From assembly GCA_016292515.1 (NCBI GenBank), contig JAEDIJ010000008.1, forward strand, positions 1 through 57,423: a stretch of 57,423 nucleotides of DNA, given 5' to 3'. The stretch's first letter is position 1, and the number at the start of each line of letters is the position of its first letter. Origin of the DNA: Victivallaceae bacterium (lineage in GTDB: Bacteria > Verrucomicrobiota > Lentisphaeria > Victivallales > Victivallaceae). Of the stretch, positions 31,412-40,726 are shown one piece after another. The translations under genes were made by a program, and so were the position numbers. Under the pieces are notes generated by a model. It saw nothing but the letters and a program-made list of their open reading frames with translations, ran no database searches and was not told the origin of the DNA.

Positions 31412-31783
31412 AAAACGGTTGCAGAGAATACCATTATGGCTGGAATAAAAAAACAAAAAACGAGGGCCCGACCACAGATCTCTTTTTTTGTGCTTCTGTT
31501 TGCCTTTGAATACGGACGAGCATAGTATTTGACCAGTCAACGTTTCCAATGAAAAAAACTCCGGCATATGTTGATAGGTCGAACACGGTTCCAAGTACTG
31601 CACTATGTGCGGCCCGAATTTCTCTTCCATGCAAATCAGCGCGGAATTGAAGGACGGTATCAGTCAAAGCGTGGCATCCCCGGCGGTTGCGGACGATGTT
31701 GCGGAAAGACAGTCGAATATACGGTAACAGACTCTTTCGTTTGGTCGTCATGACCCGAAAAAGAACAGCAACCCAAGGAAAAA
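31412..31783. other. 372-base gap without an assignable gene
   Basis: A minus-strand frame at 31434-31751 starts MTTKRKSLLPYIRLSFRNIV. Its first 25 residues resemble the N-terminus of an ABC-type permease, but the rest does not continue that family and no membrane segments follow. I regard it as a possible fragment only. No RNA gene or clear terminator was found. Confidence 0.3.
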
Positions 31784-32065
31784 ATGCAAGAAATTAATTT
31801 GGAAGGAAACATTTTGGAAGGGTATGTTATCCCGACAGAAAACACCTCAATCCTGCTTATCACGGCCCGACACGGATTTCTCGGATGCGGGTATTTTTCG
31901 CTGAAAACGGCAGAAAAAGTCGGCGATGCAGCAGTCATTGTCTCGGGTGTAAAAAATTTCGAAGAAATGCTGGCAGCCAAGGTAAAGGGATTCTCCCCTG
32001 CTGCCGCCGCATGCGGTGTTACTGTGAAAATGACAGGGAAAGAAGCCCTGCTGAAACTTGTATGA
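31784..32065 (+). CDS. DUF1805 (YunC-type) small protein
   Basis: The 93-residue protein matches the DUF1805 pattern: a central GFLGCGYFSLKTAEKVGDAA followed by VIVSGVKNFEEMLAAKV and a C-terminal GVTVKMTGKEALLKL. The family is a small alpha/beta domain of unknown biochemical function found in Firmicutes, archaea and PVC bacteria. It has a good AAGGAA ribosome site and lies 15 bases before pdxS, suggesting co-transcription with vitamin B6 synthesis. No catalytic residues can be named with confidence. Confidence 0.8.
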   Translation: MQEINLEGNILEGYVIPTENTSILLITARHGFLGCGYFSLKTAEKVGDAAVIVSGVKNFEEMLAAKVKGFSPAAAACGVTVKMTGKEALLKLV

Positions 32066-32080
32066 AAGGAAACATTTGAA

Positions 32081-32952
<872 letters not shown>

Positions 32953-32956
<4 letters not shown>

Positions 32957-33627
32957 CACTTCGTATTGCTGTTCTTTCCTTGCAGGGCGATTTCGCCGAA
33001 CACGAAAGCGCCCTGCGGCAGTGTGGAACCGAGGTCATGGAGATTCGGCAGCGAGCCGACCTGCAGAAGAGTTTCGACGCGCTGGTAATCCCCGGCGGAG
33101 AAAGTACCGTAATCGGGAAACTGCTCCGGGAACTGGAGCTTTTTTCCCTGCTTCAGGAGCAGATTCGTGCAGGACTGCCGGTCTTTGCCACATGCGCAGG
33201 ACTGATTCTGCTGGCGAACCGCATCGAAAACGATTCCGCCACATACTTCCGGACGCTGGATGTGACGGTTCGCCGAAACGCCTATGGTCGTCAGCTGGGA
33301 AGTTTCTACACGGAAGATAATTTCGCAGGACTGGGGCGCGTACCGATGTCGTTCATTCGTGCACCTTCAATCGAGCGTGTCGGGACCGGAGTAACGGTTC
33401 TTTCCGAATTCAACGGAAAAACGACCGCAGTGTTGCAGGGAAATCAGCTGGCACTCGCCTATCACCCGGAACTGCTTGCCGATCACCGGATACTGACGTG
33501 GTTTCTGGAACGGATTGTCTCAAGAGGAATAACAGGACCTCTGTCCAACACAACTCCAGGCGATACACTCAAAGCACGGCATCCCCGCAACCGCCCCCAA
33601 TACAGAAAGGAATCGACTGAAAAATGA
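32953..33627 (+). CDS. pdxT: pyridoxal 5'-phosphate synthase, glutaminase subunit
   Basis: PdxT releases ammonia from glutamine for PdxS. Its class I glutaminase fold shows VIPGGESTVIGKLL, the nucleophile Cys in FATCAGLILLA, RNAYGRQLGSF and the catalytic His-Glu in YHPELLADH. At 224 residues it is 25-30 longer than most homologues because of a basic C-terminal tail after ERIVSRGI. That tail occupies the space up to bioB and overlaps its start as ATGA. Translation is coupled on both sides. It is another glutamine amidotransferase in this window. Confidence 0.95.
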
Positions 33628-34619
33628 AACTCCATCCCGCAGTCGAGACCGCATACAAAGTACTGGACGGCACACCGCTGAGCGAGGCGGAGGTGCTTGC
33701 TTTGACAGAATTGACTGGTAACGACATCCTCGACCTTGTTTCGCTCGCCAACAAGGTCCGGGACAAATTCGCTCCGAAAATTGTGCCATGTTCCATCATC
33801 AACGCCAAGTCGGGAGTCTGTTCGCAGAACTGCAAATTCTGTGCCCAGTCAGCGTATCACTCCACCGGCATCGACACCTATCCGCTGCTCAATCCGAAGA
33901 AGATCGTTGGTTCCGCCCGAAAAATCTATGCCGAGGGGGTCCGCTCCTACGGGATCGTGACCAGTGGCTGCGGCTATCTTGAGACGGACCACCCTGAATT
34001 CCGGAAGATCCTTGATGCGATAGACCAGCTTCACGCTGAATTTCCAGACCTCAAAGTCTGTGTTTCGCTTGGTATTTTGAGCGAAGCAACCGCAAAGGCT
34101 CTCGCCGACCACAACGTTTACCGTTACAACATGAATTTGCAGACCAATCCAGAGCGCTACGCCGAACTCGTCAGCGACACCCACACCATTGACGAAAAAA
34201 TCCAGACAATCAAAATGCTGCAAAAAGATAACGTTTCCATTTGCTGCGGAGGAATTTTCGGTATGGGCGAAAACTGGGCTGACCGGATAAAAATGGCGTT
34301 CGCCTGCCGCGAGCTTGACGTGGACGGAATCCCGCTCAACGTCCTGCTGCCGATTCCCGGTACACCGCTGGAAAACCGTCCGATCCTGCCGCCTGCCGAA
34401 GCCGCCAAGATATTTGCGATTTTCAGACTTGTCAATCCTGCAAAAATGATCAAATTCGCCGCCGGGCGCGAAACGGCCATGAAGGATTTTCAAGGACTTC
34501 TTATGCTGGCAGGCATGAATTCTTTCATTACGGGCGGCTACCTCACCACCCGTGGGAGAACTGTGTCGGAGGACAATAAATTTCTTCTTGACTTGAATGA
34601 TTTTACCTCAAACCAATAG
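33624..34619 (+). CDS. bioB: biotin synthase
   Basis: The radical-SAM enzyme inserts sulfur into dethiobiotin. The 331-residue protein has the 4Fe-4S motif CSQNCKFCAQS at about residues 60-70, preceded by SIINAKSGV and followed by YNMNLQTNPERYAELV. Further conserved stretches are GGIFGMGENWADRI and the RETAMKDFQGLLMLAGMNS region near the end. Length is normal. It overlaps pdxT by four bases, an association of two cofactor pathways in one operon. No biotin-repressor box is visible, and other bio genes are absent here, so the cell may salvage dethiobiotin or encode them elsewhere. Confidence 0.94.
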   Translation: MKLHPAVETAYKVLDGTPLSEAEVLALTELTGNDILDLVSLANKVRDKFAPKIVPCSIINAKSGVCSQNCKFCAQSAYHSTGIDTYPLLNPKKIVGSARKIYAEGVRSYGIVTSGCGYLETDHPEFRKILDAIDQLHAEFPDLKVCVSLGILSEATAKALADHNVYRYNMNLQTNPERYAELVSDTHTIDEKIQTIKMLQKDNVSICCGGIFGMGENWADRIKMAFACRELDVDGIPLNVLLPIPGTPLENRPILPPAEAAKIFAIFRLVNPAKMIKFAAGRETAMKDFQGLLMLAGMNSFITGGYLTTRGRTVSEDNKFLLDLNDFTSNQ

Positions 34620-34712
34620 GGAGGCGGAGAAAATGATGAACCTCATCCTTGATGGGCTTATGCTGAACAATTATATTTCCTCAACAATTATCATTCACAG
34701 ATCCAAGGATTT

Positions 34713-36023
34713 ATGATGACCTCAATCTTTTTGTTTTACACTTATCTGTTTCTCGCCCTTGTTATCGGATGTACCAGCAGCCGTCACATTGCATCGGCCA
34801 AGGATTTTTATATTGCCGGAAAACGCATGGGCGTATGGCAGACGACAGGCACGCTGCTGGCTACCATCTTGGGCAGTTCGGCAATTCTGGGCAGCGTTGA
34901 CATAGCATACACCAGCGGCTGGGCGGGAGCATGGCTTATGCTCTGCGGAGCATTGGGCTTGGCTGTTCTGGCACCGCTTTGCGGCGTTTTCCAGCAATTC
35001 AGCGGGTTTCATCTGCCAGCCTTGCTGGGCAACTTCTACGGTCCTCTTGTCAACCGTTCCTCGGCAGCCGTCATCGCCGTTGCCTGGCTGGGCGTGGTAA
35101 GCGCTCAATTCATCGGCGCGGCTGAAATCACCACCGCCATTTTCGGCGTTTCCTATCCCCGGGCACTGATGCTTATCGGGTGTACCATTGCGGTCTATAC
35201 TGCACTGGGCGGACAATTTTCCATTATCCGTACTGACATCCTGCAAGCGCTCTTCATCATTGTCGGAATACTCATTGTTTTTTTCGGGCTTCTCCGCCAT
35301 ACACCCGTTCCGGCCAAAGGGCTCCCCATGATCTCCAGAGCCTTTTCGTTCGGCGACCTATTGATCCTCATTCTGACATACGCCAGCACTTTTGTGGCAG
35401 GCCCCGACATCTACTCCCGGCTGCTCTGCGCCAAAGATGCCGCAACAGCGAAAAAAGCACTCTATCTGGCGGCCGCCATTCTGGTCCCCATTGCATTCAT
35501 CCTGGCATATTTCGGTATTTGCGGAGCGCAGTCGATCACCCACAAAGACGGAGCCATTCTCTTTTCGCTTGTCCGCCAAAACTTCTCCCTTCCAATCGTT
35601 CTGGTCATCTATTTTGCAACCCTGTCTGCGATCATGTCTTCCGCTGACACCACATTGTTCACTGCGGGGACGCTCCTCTCCCAATTCATTTGCAATGAAC
35701 AAAATACCCGTTCCAGCATCTTCCTGACCCGCCTCAGCATTCTCGCCATCGCCGCAGTATCCCTTCTTATCGCCTTTTTCTGCCGTTCTATTTTAAGCGT
35801 CTTCTTCAGTGCCCTCACCGTTTATTCCGGAGCATTTATCGTCCCTGTCATCTGGGGGATGGCAGGTTTCCGCAGCCGTCCGTCATTTGCGCTGTGGGCG
35901 ATTGCCGTTGGCGGTATGTTGGCTCTTGCCGGAAGACTTTTGCCAATGCCATGGGACAAAATTATCATCGTTGCTGCATTTGTGCTCAACTTTCTCATCC
36001 TGTTCGTCGGTCGAAAAAAATAA
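34713..36023 (+). CDS. sodium:solute symporter (SSS) family transporter
   Basis: The 436-residue protein has about 12 hydrophobic segments and the SSS pattern: an N-terminal half with SAKDFYIAGKRMGVWQTTGT followed by LLATILGSSAILGSVDIAYT, the central AEITTAIFG and GGQFSIIRTDILQ, and SAIMSSADTTLFTAGTLLSQ in the second half. Family members couple uptake of sugars, amino acids, pantothenate or other small solutes to sodium. The substrate cannot be read from sequence. It is shorter than most SSS carriers. It follows bioB after 93 bases and ends 34 bases before a hairpin terminator. Confidence 0.85.
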   Translation: MMTSIFLFYTYLFLALVIGCTSSRHIASAKDFYIAGKRMGVWQTTGTLLATILGSSAILGSVDIAYTSGWAGAWLMLCGALGLAVLAPLCGVFQQFSGFHLPALLGNFYGPLVNRSSAAVIAVAWLGVVSAQFIGAAEITTAIFGVSYPRALMLIGCTIAVYTALGGQFSIIRTDILQALFIIVGILIVFFGLLRHTPVPAKGLPMISRAFSFGDLLILILTYASTFVAGPDIYSRLLCAKDAATAKKALYLAAAILVPIAFILAYFGICGAQSITHKDGAILFSLVRQNFSLPIVLVIYFATLSAIMSSADTTLFTAGTLLSQFICNEQNTRSSIFLTRLSILAIAAVSLLIAFFCRSILSVFFSALTVYSGAFIVPVIWGMAGFRSRPSFALWAIAVGGMLALAGRLLPMPWDKIIIVAAFVLNFLILFVGRKK

Positions 36024-36056
36024 AACGACCCTCATGCGTGGCAAACGAAAGATATT

Positions 36057-36080
36057 CTCCCTGTCTTTTGCGACAGGGAG
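36057..36080. terminator. hairpin terminator after the symporter
   Basis: CTCCCTGTC and GACAGGGAG pair over 9 bases with a 6-base loop. It sits between the convergent symporter and trpA fragment and is followed by ATTT only, so termination may be modest. Confidence 0.55.
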
Positions 36081-36092
36081 ATTTAATCCCGT

Positions 36093-36470
36093 TCAGTGAG
36101 TTTTCATGCCGTCTGAAAGTTTGCTGACGAAATCCGCCGCATACTCCGTGCCGATCTCCAGCGCTTTGATAAACCCGGAACCGGTGATGACACCGTCTGC
36201 GTATTGAGCAGCCGCTTTTGCCGTTTCCGCATCCGCGATGCCGAATCCGGATGCAACGGGAAGTGTGGTCCGTTTTTTCACCTGACGCATCAAATCCGGA
36301 TAATCGGCGGGCAGCCCCCTCCGCACTCCGGTTACTCCGGCAACGTTGATGTAATAGACAAAGCCGGTCATGCCTTCCGTGATTTCCCGGATGCGTTTCG
36401 GCGGAGTCAACGGCGAAACCAGCGGGATCAGGTGTAACCCGTTCCGCCGGGTGATCTGCAGAAGTTCATC
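36093..36470 (-). pseudogene. tryptophan synthase alpha fragment, 5' half missing
   Basis: About 123 codons from near 36465 to the TGA/TAA region at 36093 encode the second half of TrpA: LLQITRRNGLHLIPLVSPLT, EGMTGFVYYINVAGVTG and VASGFGIADAETA. The protein is about 70 percent identical by eye to the intact TrpA at 38782-39555. At 36462-36470 the trpA reading ends abruptly and the plus-strand transporter fragment begins. The alpha-subunit catalytic Glu and Asp of the N-terminal half are absent, so it cannot be an active enzyme. It is a relic of a second trp locus or of an assembly join. Confidence 0.85.
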
Positions 36471-36743
36471 CCGTACTTCATTGCGGCGGCGGCAGTGGTT
36501 ACCTTCCTCCCGCAGTTGTTCCCGGCTTGCGCCAAGGCGGTGAAAATCTCCGGAGCTCTGCTTAAAGACATCTCCAAATACCTGATGATTGTCACGCTGT
36601 TTCTGATCGGCGCCAATCTGAGCAAGGAAAAGATGAAGGAAATGGGTATTGCTCCCGTTTTGCGGGGCATCGTCCGATGGATTGTTCTCGGATCTTTGTG
36701 GTGTGTAGCCATCTACCTCGGCTATGTCAAGTGCATTGACTGA
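36462..36743 (+). pseudogene. C-terminal fragment of a YeiH-type putative sulfate exporter
   Basis: The frame from about 36462 reads KFIPYFIAAAAVVTFLPQLF, then KYLMIVTLFLIGANLSKEKM and ends at a TGA after YVKCID. This matches the last two or three membrane helices of the YeiH/UPF0324 family. The N-terminal two thirds are missing. It is fused head-to-head with the 5'-truncated trpA fragment. Deletion of the shared upstream region of a divergent yeiH-trpA pair would give this structure, as would a false join. The family call is moderate. Confidence 0.6.
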
Positions 36744-36780
36744 TTGCCAAACTGGCATTCTGCAAGTCAACGCCAAAGAG

Positions 36781-36808
36781 ATCAGCCGAAAAATACTTTT
36801 CGGCTGAT
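36781..36808. terminator. perfect hairpin (12-bp stem, 4-base loop)
   Basis: ATCAGCCGAAAA and TTTTCGGCTGAT pair completely around ATAC. It follows the transporter fragment on the plus strand; the T-rich arm makes it usable on either strand. Confidence 0.65.
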
Positions 36809-36810
36809 AT

Positions 36811-36849
36811 AAAAAAAGTCCGCTCAATGAAAACGAGCGAACTTTTTTT
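36811..36849. terminator. terminator of amtB (minus strand), A/T-flanked
   Basis: AAAAAAAGTCCGCTC pairs with GAGCGAACTTTTTTT with one mismatch around a 9-base loop. On the minus strand it ends in seven T residues and lies 51 bases beyond the amtB stop. Confidence 0.75.
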
Positions 36850-36900
36850 GCTTAACCGCCCTTCCCCTTCGTGAGGCGGAAGCGGCGGGTTCGATATGAA

Positions 36901-38232
36901 TTACTCATTCATAAAGACCTGGAATCCGGCATAAGCATCCGTACCGTGTTCGGTCATATCCAGACCCTTGCGTTCTTCATCGGCAGTGACACGCAAACCG
37001 ATGCTCTTTTTGATAGCATAGAAGGTCAACATGCCCAGCAGGAACGCCCAAGCGCCATAAGCGGCAATGCCCAGAATCTGGATACCGAAGGCGTGGAAAC
37101 CGCCGCCGTAAAACAGACCGCTGTTGGAATCTGCGATTTTCAGCACCGCTTCCGCGCCGAAAAGTCCGCAGGCGAGAGTTCCCCAAACACCGTTGACCAG
37201 ATGCACGCTGATGGCACCGACCGGGTCATCGACACCGATGCGGTCAATGAAAAGCACGCTGAATACAACCAGCACACCGGATATCGCACCGATAATAAGC
37301 GCGCCGACCGGAGTCACAATATCACAGGGCGCCGTAATCGCCACCAAACCGGCCAAAGCGCCGTTCAAAGTCATCGAGGCATCCGGCTTTTTCAGCACAA
37401 TCCACGCAGTGAACATTGCAGTAAGCGTTCCAGCTACCGCGCCGAAGTTCGTGATGATGGCAATTCGGCCGATGTCGCCAATGCCCTCGACCGTTGAACC
37501 CGGATTAAAACCGAACCATCCAATCCACAACACCAGTACACCTACCGCGGCAAGAGCGATATTGTGTCCGGGGATGGCGTGCGGTTTGCCGTCAGGACCA
37601 TACTTTCCAAGACGCGGCCCGAGGACAATCGCCCCGGCCAAAGCCAACCATCCGCCGACGCTGTGAACCACGGTCGAACCGGCGAAGTCGTGGAAATTCA
37701 AATCTGCCAGCCATCCGCCGCCCCAAGCCCATTTTCCGGCAATCGGGTAGATGAAAAGCGAAATCACCGCCGAATAGATCAGATAAGAGCGGAACTGCGT
37801 GCGCTCCGCCATAGCGCCGGAAACAATGGTCGCCGCAGTCGCACAAAACATCGTCTGGAAAAACATATAGGTCCAGTTCCAATCGTCACCGCACTTGAAA
37901 ATATCCATAAAGAAACCGCTGGTGCCGATTACGCCGCCGCGCGTTTCTCCGAACATAAATGCCGAACCGATCAGCCAGAAGCAGATGGAACCGATAACAA
38001 AGTCCATCACGTTTTTCATCATAATGTTGCTGGTGTTCTTTGCACGGGTAAGTCCGGCTTCCACAAGCGCAAACCCGGCCTGCATGGTAAAAACCAGAAT
38101 ACCCGCAACCAGAGTCCAGACGACATTCAGATTGTTCTGTACGGTCTCGGCCGTAAGCAAAGAACCGTTTTCCGCGGCAGATGCGCTGCAAAGCAATCCG
38201 CATCCCATCAGAAGAATAAGTAAATTTTTCAT
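36901..38232 (-). CDS. amtB: ammonium transporter
   Basis: The 443-residue protein begins with a cleavable signal (MKNLLILLMGCGLLCSASA) and has 11 hydrophobic segments typical of Amt. Family marks include MQAGFALVEAGLTRAKNTSN, LAGAIVLGPRLGKYG and WIGWFGFNPGS. The conserved pore residues lie in FHDFAGSTVVHSVGG and VHLVNGVWGTLACGLFG. It conducts ammonium or ammonia into the cell and is normally gated by GlnK binding. It lies 20 bases after the glnK gene, and the two share a sigma-54 promoter and a TTAC-N7-GTAA operator, which ties ammonium uptake to the glnN and gltB operons. Confidence 0.95.
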   Translation of the reverse strand: MKNLLILLMGCGLLCSASAAENGSLLTAETVQNNLNVVWTLVAGILVFTMQAGFALVEAGLTRAKNTSNIMMKNVMDFVIGSICFWLIGSAFMFGETRGGVIGTSGFFMDIFKCGDDWNWTYMFFQTMFCATAATIVSGAMAERTQFRSYLIYSAVISLFIYPIAGKWAWGGGWLADLNFHDFAGSTVVHSVGGWLALAGAIVLGPRLGKYGPDGKPHAIPGHNIALAAVGVLVLWIGWFGFNPGSTVEGIGDIGRIAIITNFGAVAGTLTAMFTAWIVLKKPDASMTLNGALAGLVAITAPCDIVTPVGALIIGAISGVLVVFSVLFIDRIGVDDPVGAISVHLVNGVWGTLACGLFGAEAVLKIADSNSGLFYGGGFHAFGIQILGIAAYGAWAFLLGMLTFYAIKKSIGLRVTADEERKGLDMTEHGTDAYAGFQVFMNE

Positions 38233-38252
38233 AATTGAAAATCCCGTTCTGG

Positions 38253-38592
38253 TTAACCGATTGCCTCCGGACCGTGTTCACCGGTGCGGATGCGGATGCA
38301 TTCCTCCATAGGAAGAACAAAAATCTTGCCGTCTCCAATGTGTCCGGTTCGGGCGCCTTCGCAAATTCCCTCAATGGTCTTCTCTACAAATTCGTCGTTG
38401 ACGGCAATGGCAACGCACCTTTTTCAGAAGATTGACCTCTTCGAGCGCGCCACGCCACATCTGGACATATCCGCGCTGCTGCCCGCATCCCAGAGCATTG
38501 GTCACCGAAATCTTGAAAATACTGCGGGCGTACAAAGCCTGCTTGACGGGGTTCAGCCGATCCGGCTGAATATACGCAATCACCAGTTTCAT
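38253..38592 (-). pseudogene. glnK: PII nitrogen regulatory protein, interrupted by a frameshift
   Basis: PII proteins sense 2-oxoglutarate and ATP/ADP and gate AmtB. The start MKLVIAYIQPDRLNPVKQAL (ATG 38592, site AAGGAGG) and T-loop region GCGQQRGYVQMWRGALEEVN are clear. After NLLKKVR the frame shifts. The downstream frame continues AIAVNDEFVEKTIEGICEGA, RTGHIGDGKIF and GEHGPEAIG to a TAA at 38253-38255. Comparison with PII suggests two bases were lost near 38413-38415 in an original CGT-GTT-GCC. As written, translation ends early and loses the C-terminal half. It could be a real mutation, a sequencing error, or less likely programmed shifting. The T-loop has Trp where the modified Tyr usually lies. 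Confidence 0.88.
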
Positions 38593-38638
38593 AACAAACC
38601 TCCTTGCTTTTGCTGGTTGGCGTTCTGCCGATTTATAC

Positions 38639-38655
38639 AGCAAAAAGCGTGCCAA
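38639..38655 (-). promoter_or_regulatory. sigma-54 promoter of glnK-amtB
   Basis: The minus strand reads TTGGCACGCTTTTTGCT, identical to the glnN and gltB promoters outside the four-base spacer. It lies 47 bases before the glnK ATG. Confidence 0.9.
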
Positions 38656-38694
38656 CTTTTTTGTACAGGAAATCACACTATAAAACGGTGTAAA

Positions 38695-38713
38695 ATTTAC
38701 GCCAAATGTAAAA
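38695..38713. promoter_or_regulatory. operator C (TTAC-N7-GTAA) upstream of glnK
   Basis: ATTTACGCCAAATGTAAAA has the same 8-3-8 layout as the operators between glnN and gltB. Its centre is about 49 bases upstream of the sigma-54 -24 element. Extra GTGTAAAA (38688-38695) and TTTACA (38715-38720) half-sites flank it. Confidence 0.55.
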
Positions 38714-38730
38714 ATTTACAATTGTCGTCC

Positions 38731-38752
38731 CCCCTGCCAAAACTGACAGGGG
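38731..38752. terminator. weak hairpin beyond trpA
   Basis: CCCCTG and CAGGGG pair around a 10-base loop, 30 bases after the trpA stop. There is no U tract, so it is only a possible terminator. Confidence 0.3.
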
Positions 38753-38781
38753 AAAACAACAAGATAATCAGCCAAGATAAA

Positions 38782-39555
38782 TCAGCGGAGCGAGGCAATG
38801 CCTTTGGCAAGTGCTTTGACAAAAAGACCCGCCGCATCAGCACCGTCGGCAAGTGCTTTGACAAAGCCGCTTCCGGTAATGATGCCGTCGGCATAACGCG
38901 CCGCCTCTTCGGCTGTTTCCGCATTGGCAATACCAAATCCTGAGGCGACCGGAAGCGATGTGATTTCCTTCACCCGACGCACCAGATCCGGATAATTGGC
39001 AGGCAGCCCCTTCCGGGCGCCGGTAACACCGGCAACATTGATGTAATAGACGAATCCGGTCATGCCTTCCGTAATCGTCTTGATGCGTTCCGGGGGAGTC
39101 AGGGGAGAAATCAAAGGAACCAGATGCAGCGTATGCTTTCGGGCGATTTCCAGCAGTTCCATCCGTTCCTCCAACGGCAAATCGACCGGAAGAATACCGT
39201 CGACGCCGACTTTGACAAGATCATCGCAGAGGGATTCATATCCGTAATGCAGAAGCGGATTCATATAACTGAAAAGAATCAGCCCCGTTTCCGGATGACG
39301 CTCACGAATCCGTCCGGCAAGCGCGATGACATCGTTCAGACTTATACCGGCCTCCGCCAGTTTCTGTGAAGCCGAAGCGATGACCGGACCATCCGCCATC
39401 GGGTCGGAAAAGGGAACGCCCAGTTCGATGATGTCAGCACCATTCTCAATGGCAAGGTCAATCGCCTTCTCGCTTTCCGCCATCGAAGGATATCCAGCTT
39501 CGGTAAAAACAATCAGCGGCTTTTTCGTCTTGAAAATTTCAGAGATTCTGTCCAT
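38782..39555 (-). CDS. trpA: tryptophan synthase alpha subunit
   Basis: TrpA cleaves indole-3-glycerol phosphate to indole, which tunnels to TrpB. The 257-residue TIM barrel shows the catalytic Glu in ADIIELGVPFSDPMADGPVI and the catalytic Asp in VDGILPVDLPLEER. Phosphate-binding loops are TGARKGLP and GSGFVKAL. Its start overlaps trpB by 17 bases and it ends the seven-gene trp operon. A 5'-truncated paralogue lies at 36093-36470, so this is the only complete copy in the window. Confidence 0.96.
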   Translation of the reverse strand: MDRISEIFKTKKPLIVFTEAGYPSMAESEKAIDLAIENGADIIELGVPFSDPMADGPVIASASQKLAEAGISLNDVIALAGRIRERHPETGLILFSYMNPLLHYGYESLCDDLVKVGVDGILPVDLPLEERMELLEIARKHTLHLVPLISPLTPPERIKTITEGMTGFVYYINVAGVTGARKGLPANYPDLVRRVKEITSLPVASGFGIANAETAEEAARYADGIITGSGFVKALADGADAAGLFVKALAKGIASLR

Positions 39556-40726
39556 AATTCACCTTATAGTTTCTGATGTTTTCCATATCCTTGTCGCCGC
39601 GGCCGGAAAGATTGATGATAAGAATCTGATCCTTGCTCATCGCGGCCGCGTCTTTCATCCCCTGCGCCACGGCGTGGGAACTTTCCAATGCAGGAATGAT
39701 CCCCTCCAGACGGCAGAGGGTATCAAACGCGCAGATCGCCTCTTCGTCAGTAATCACAGCATAATGCGCCCGTTTCGTATCCGCCAGATAACAATGCTCC
39801 GGGCCGACGCCCGAATAATCGAGTCCGGCGGAAACGGAGTGCGTGTCGAGCATCTGACCGTTTTCATCCTGCAAGAAATAGGCCTTCATACCGTGAAGAA
39901 TACCGACCTTGCCGCCGTTGATGCTGGCGGCGTGTTTACCGCTGGTAATCCCCATACCGCCGGCTTCCGCGCCGACGAGTTTGACTTGCGGATCATCCAG
40001 AAAACCGGCAAACATACCGATGGCATTGCTGCCACCGCCTACACAGGCAACCACTTCGTCAGGCAGACGGCCGGTCTTTTCAAGACACTGTCTGCGCGCC
40101 TCCTTGCCGATAACCGACTGAAATTCTTTGACGATCATAGGGTACGGATACGGTCCTGCCGCCGTGCCGATCAGATAGAACGTGTCGGTGCTGCAGCTTG
40201 TCCATTCCCGCAAAGCGGCATTCATGGCATCCTTGAGGGTCTGCCCGCCTTCGGTGATCGAACGGACTTTCGCCCCCAGAACGTGCATCCGTTCCACGTT
40301 GGGAGCCTGACGGGCGACATCGACCGCACCCATGAAGATCTCGCACTCCATGCCGAACAAAGCGGCGACCGTGGCAGTAGCGACTCCATGCATTCCAGCT
40401 CCGGTCTCCGCAATCAAACGCCTTTTCCCCATCCGGCGCGCAAGCAATGCCTGTCCGATGGTGTTGTTGATCTTATGCGCCCCTGTGTGGTTCAAATCCT
40501 CGCGTTTCAAATAGATTTTTGCGCCGCCGCAATGCTCCGTGAGCCGCTTGGCATAGTAGAGCGGGGACTCGCGTCCGACGTAATTGACCATCAAATCCTG
40601 CAATTCCGCGTGAAATGCCGGATCCTGCATCGCCTTGAAATAAGCATCTTCCAATTCGCGAAGTGCGCCGGTCAACGTTTCCGCGACATACGCACCTCCG
40701 TAAATCCCATAATGAGTGTCCATCAT
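39539..40726 (-). CDS. trpB: tryptophan synthase beta subunit
   Basis: The PLP enzyme joins indole and serine to tryptophan. The 395-residue sequence is of the TrpB1 type, with the PLP lysine in LKREDLNHTGAHKINNTIGQ, the phosphate loop CVGGGSNAIGMF and AETGAGMHGVATA. The length is normal. Two adjacent ATGs (40726 and 40723) follow AAAGGATCGG; the first overlaps the trpF stop. It lies between trpF and trpA as in many trp operons. Confidence 0.97.
   Translation of the reverse strand: MMDTHYGIYGGAYVAETLTGALRELEDAYFKAMQDPAFHAELQDLMVNYVGRESPLYYAKRLTEHCGGAKIYLKREDLNHTGAHKINNTIGQALLARRMGKRRLIAETGAGMHGVATATVAALFGMECEIFMGAVDVARQAPNVERMHVLGAKVRSITEGGQTLKDAMNAALREWTSCSTDTFYLIGTAAGPYPYPMIVKEFQSVIGKEARRQCLEKTGRLPDEVVACVGGGSNAIGMFAGFLDDPQVKLVGAEAGGMGITSGKHAASINGGKVGILHGMKAYFLQDENGQMLDTHSVSAGLDYSGVGPEHCYLADTKRAHYAVITDEEAICAFDTLCRLEGIIPALESSHAVAQGMKDAAAMSKDQILIINLSGRGDKDMENIRNYKVNYGQNL

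Noticed and set aside
38400..38430. Programmed frameshifting in glnK
   Set aside because: No slippery heptamer followed by a clear pseudoknot is visible at the break, and PII genes are not known to use it; mutation or sequencing error is simpler.
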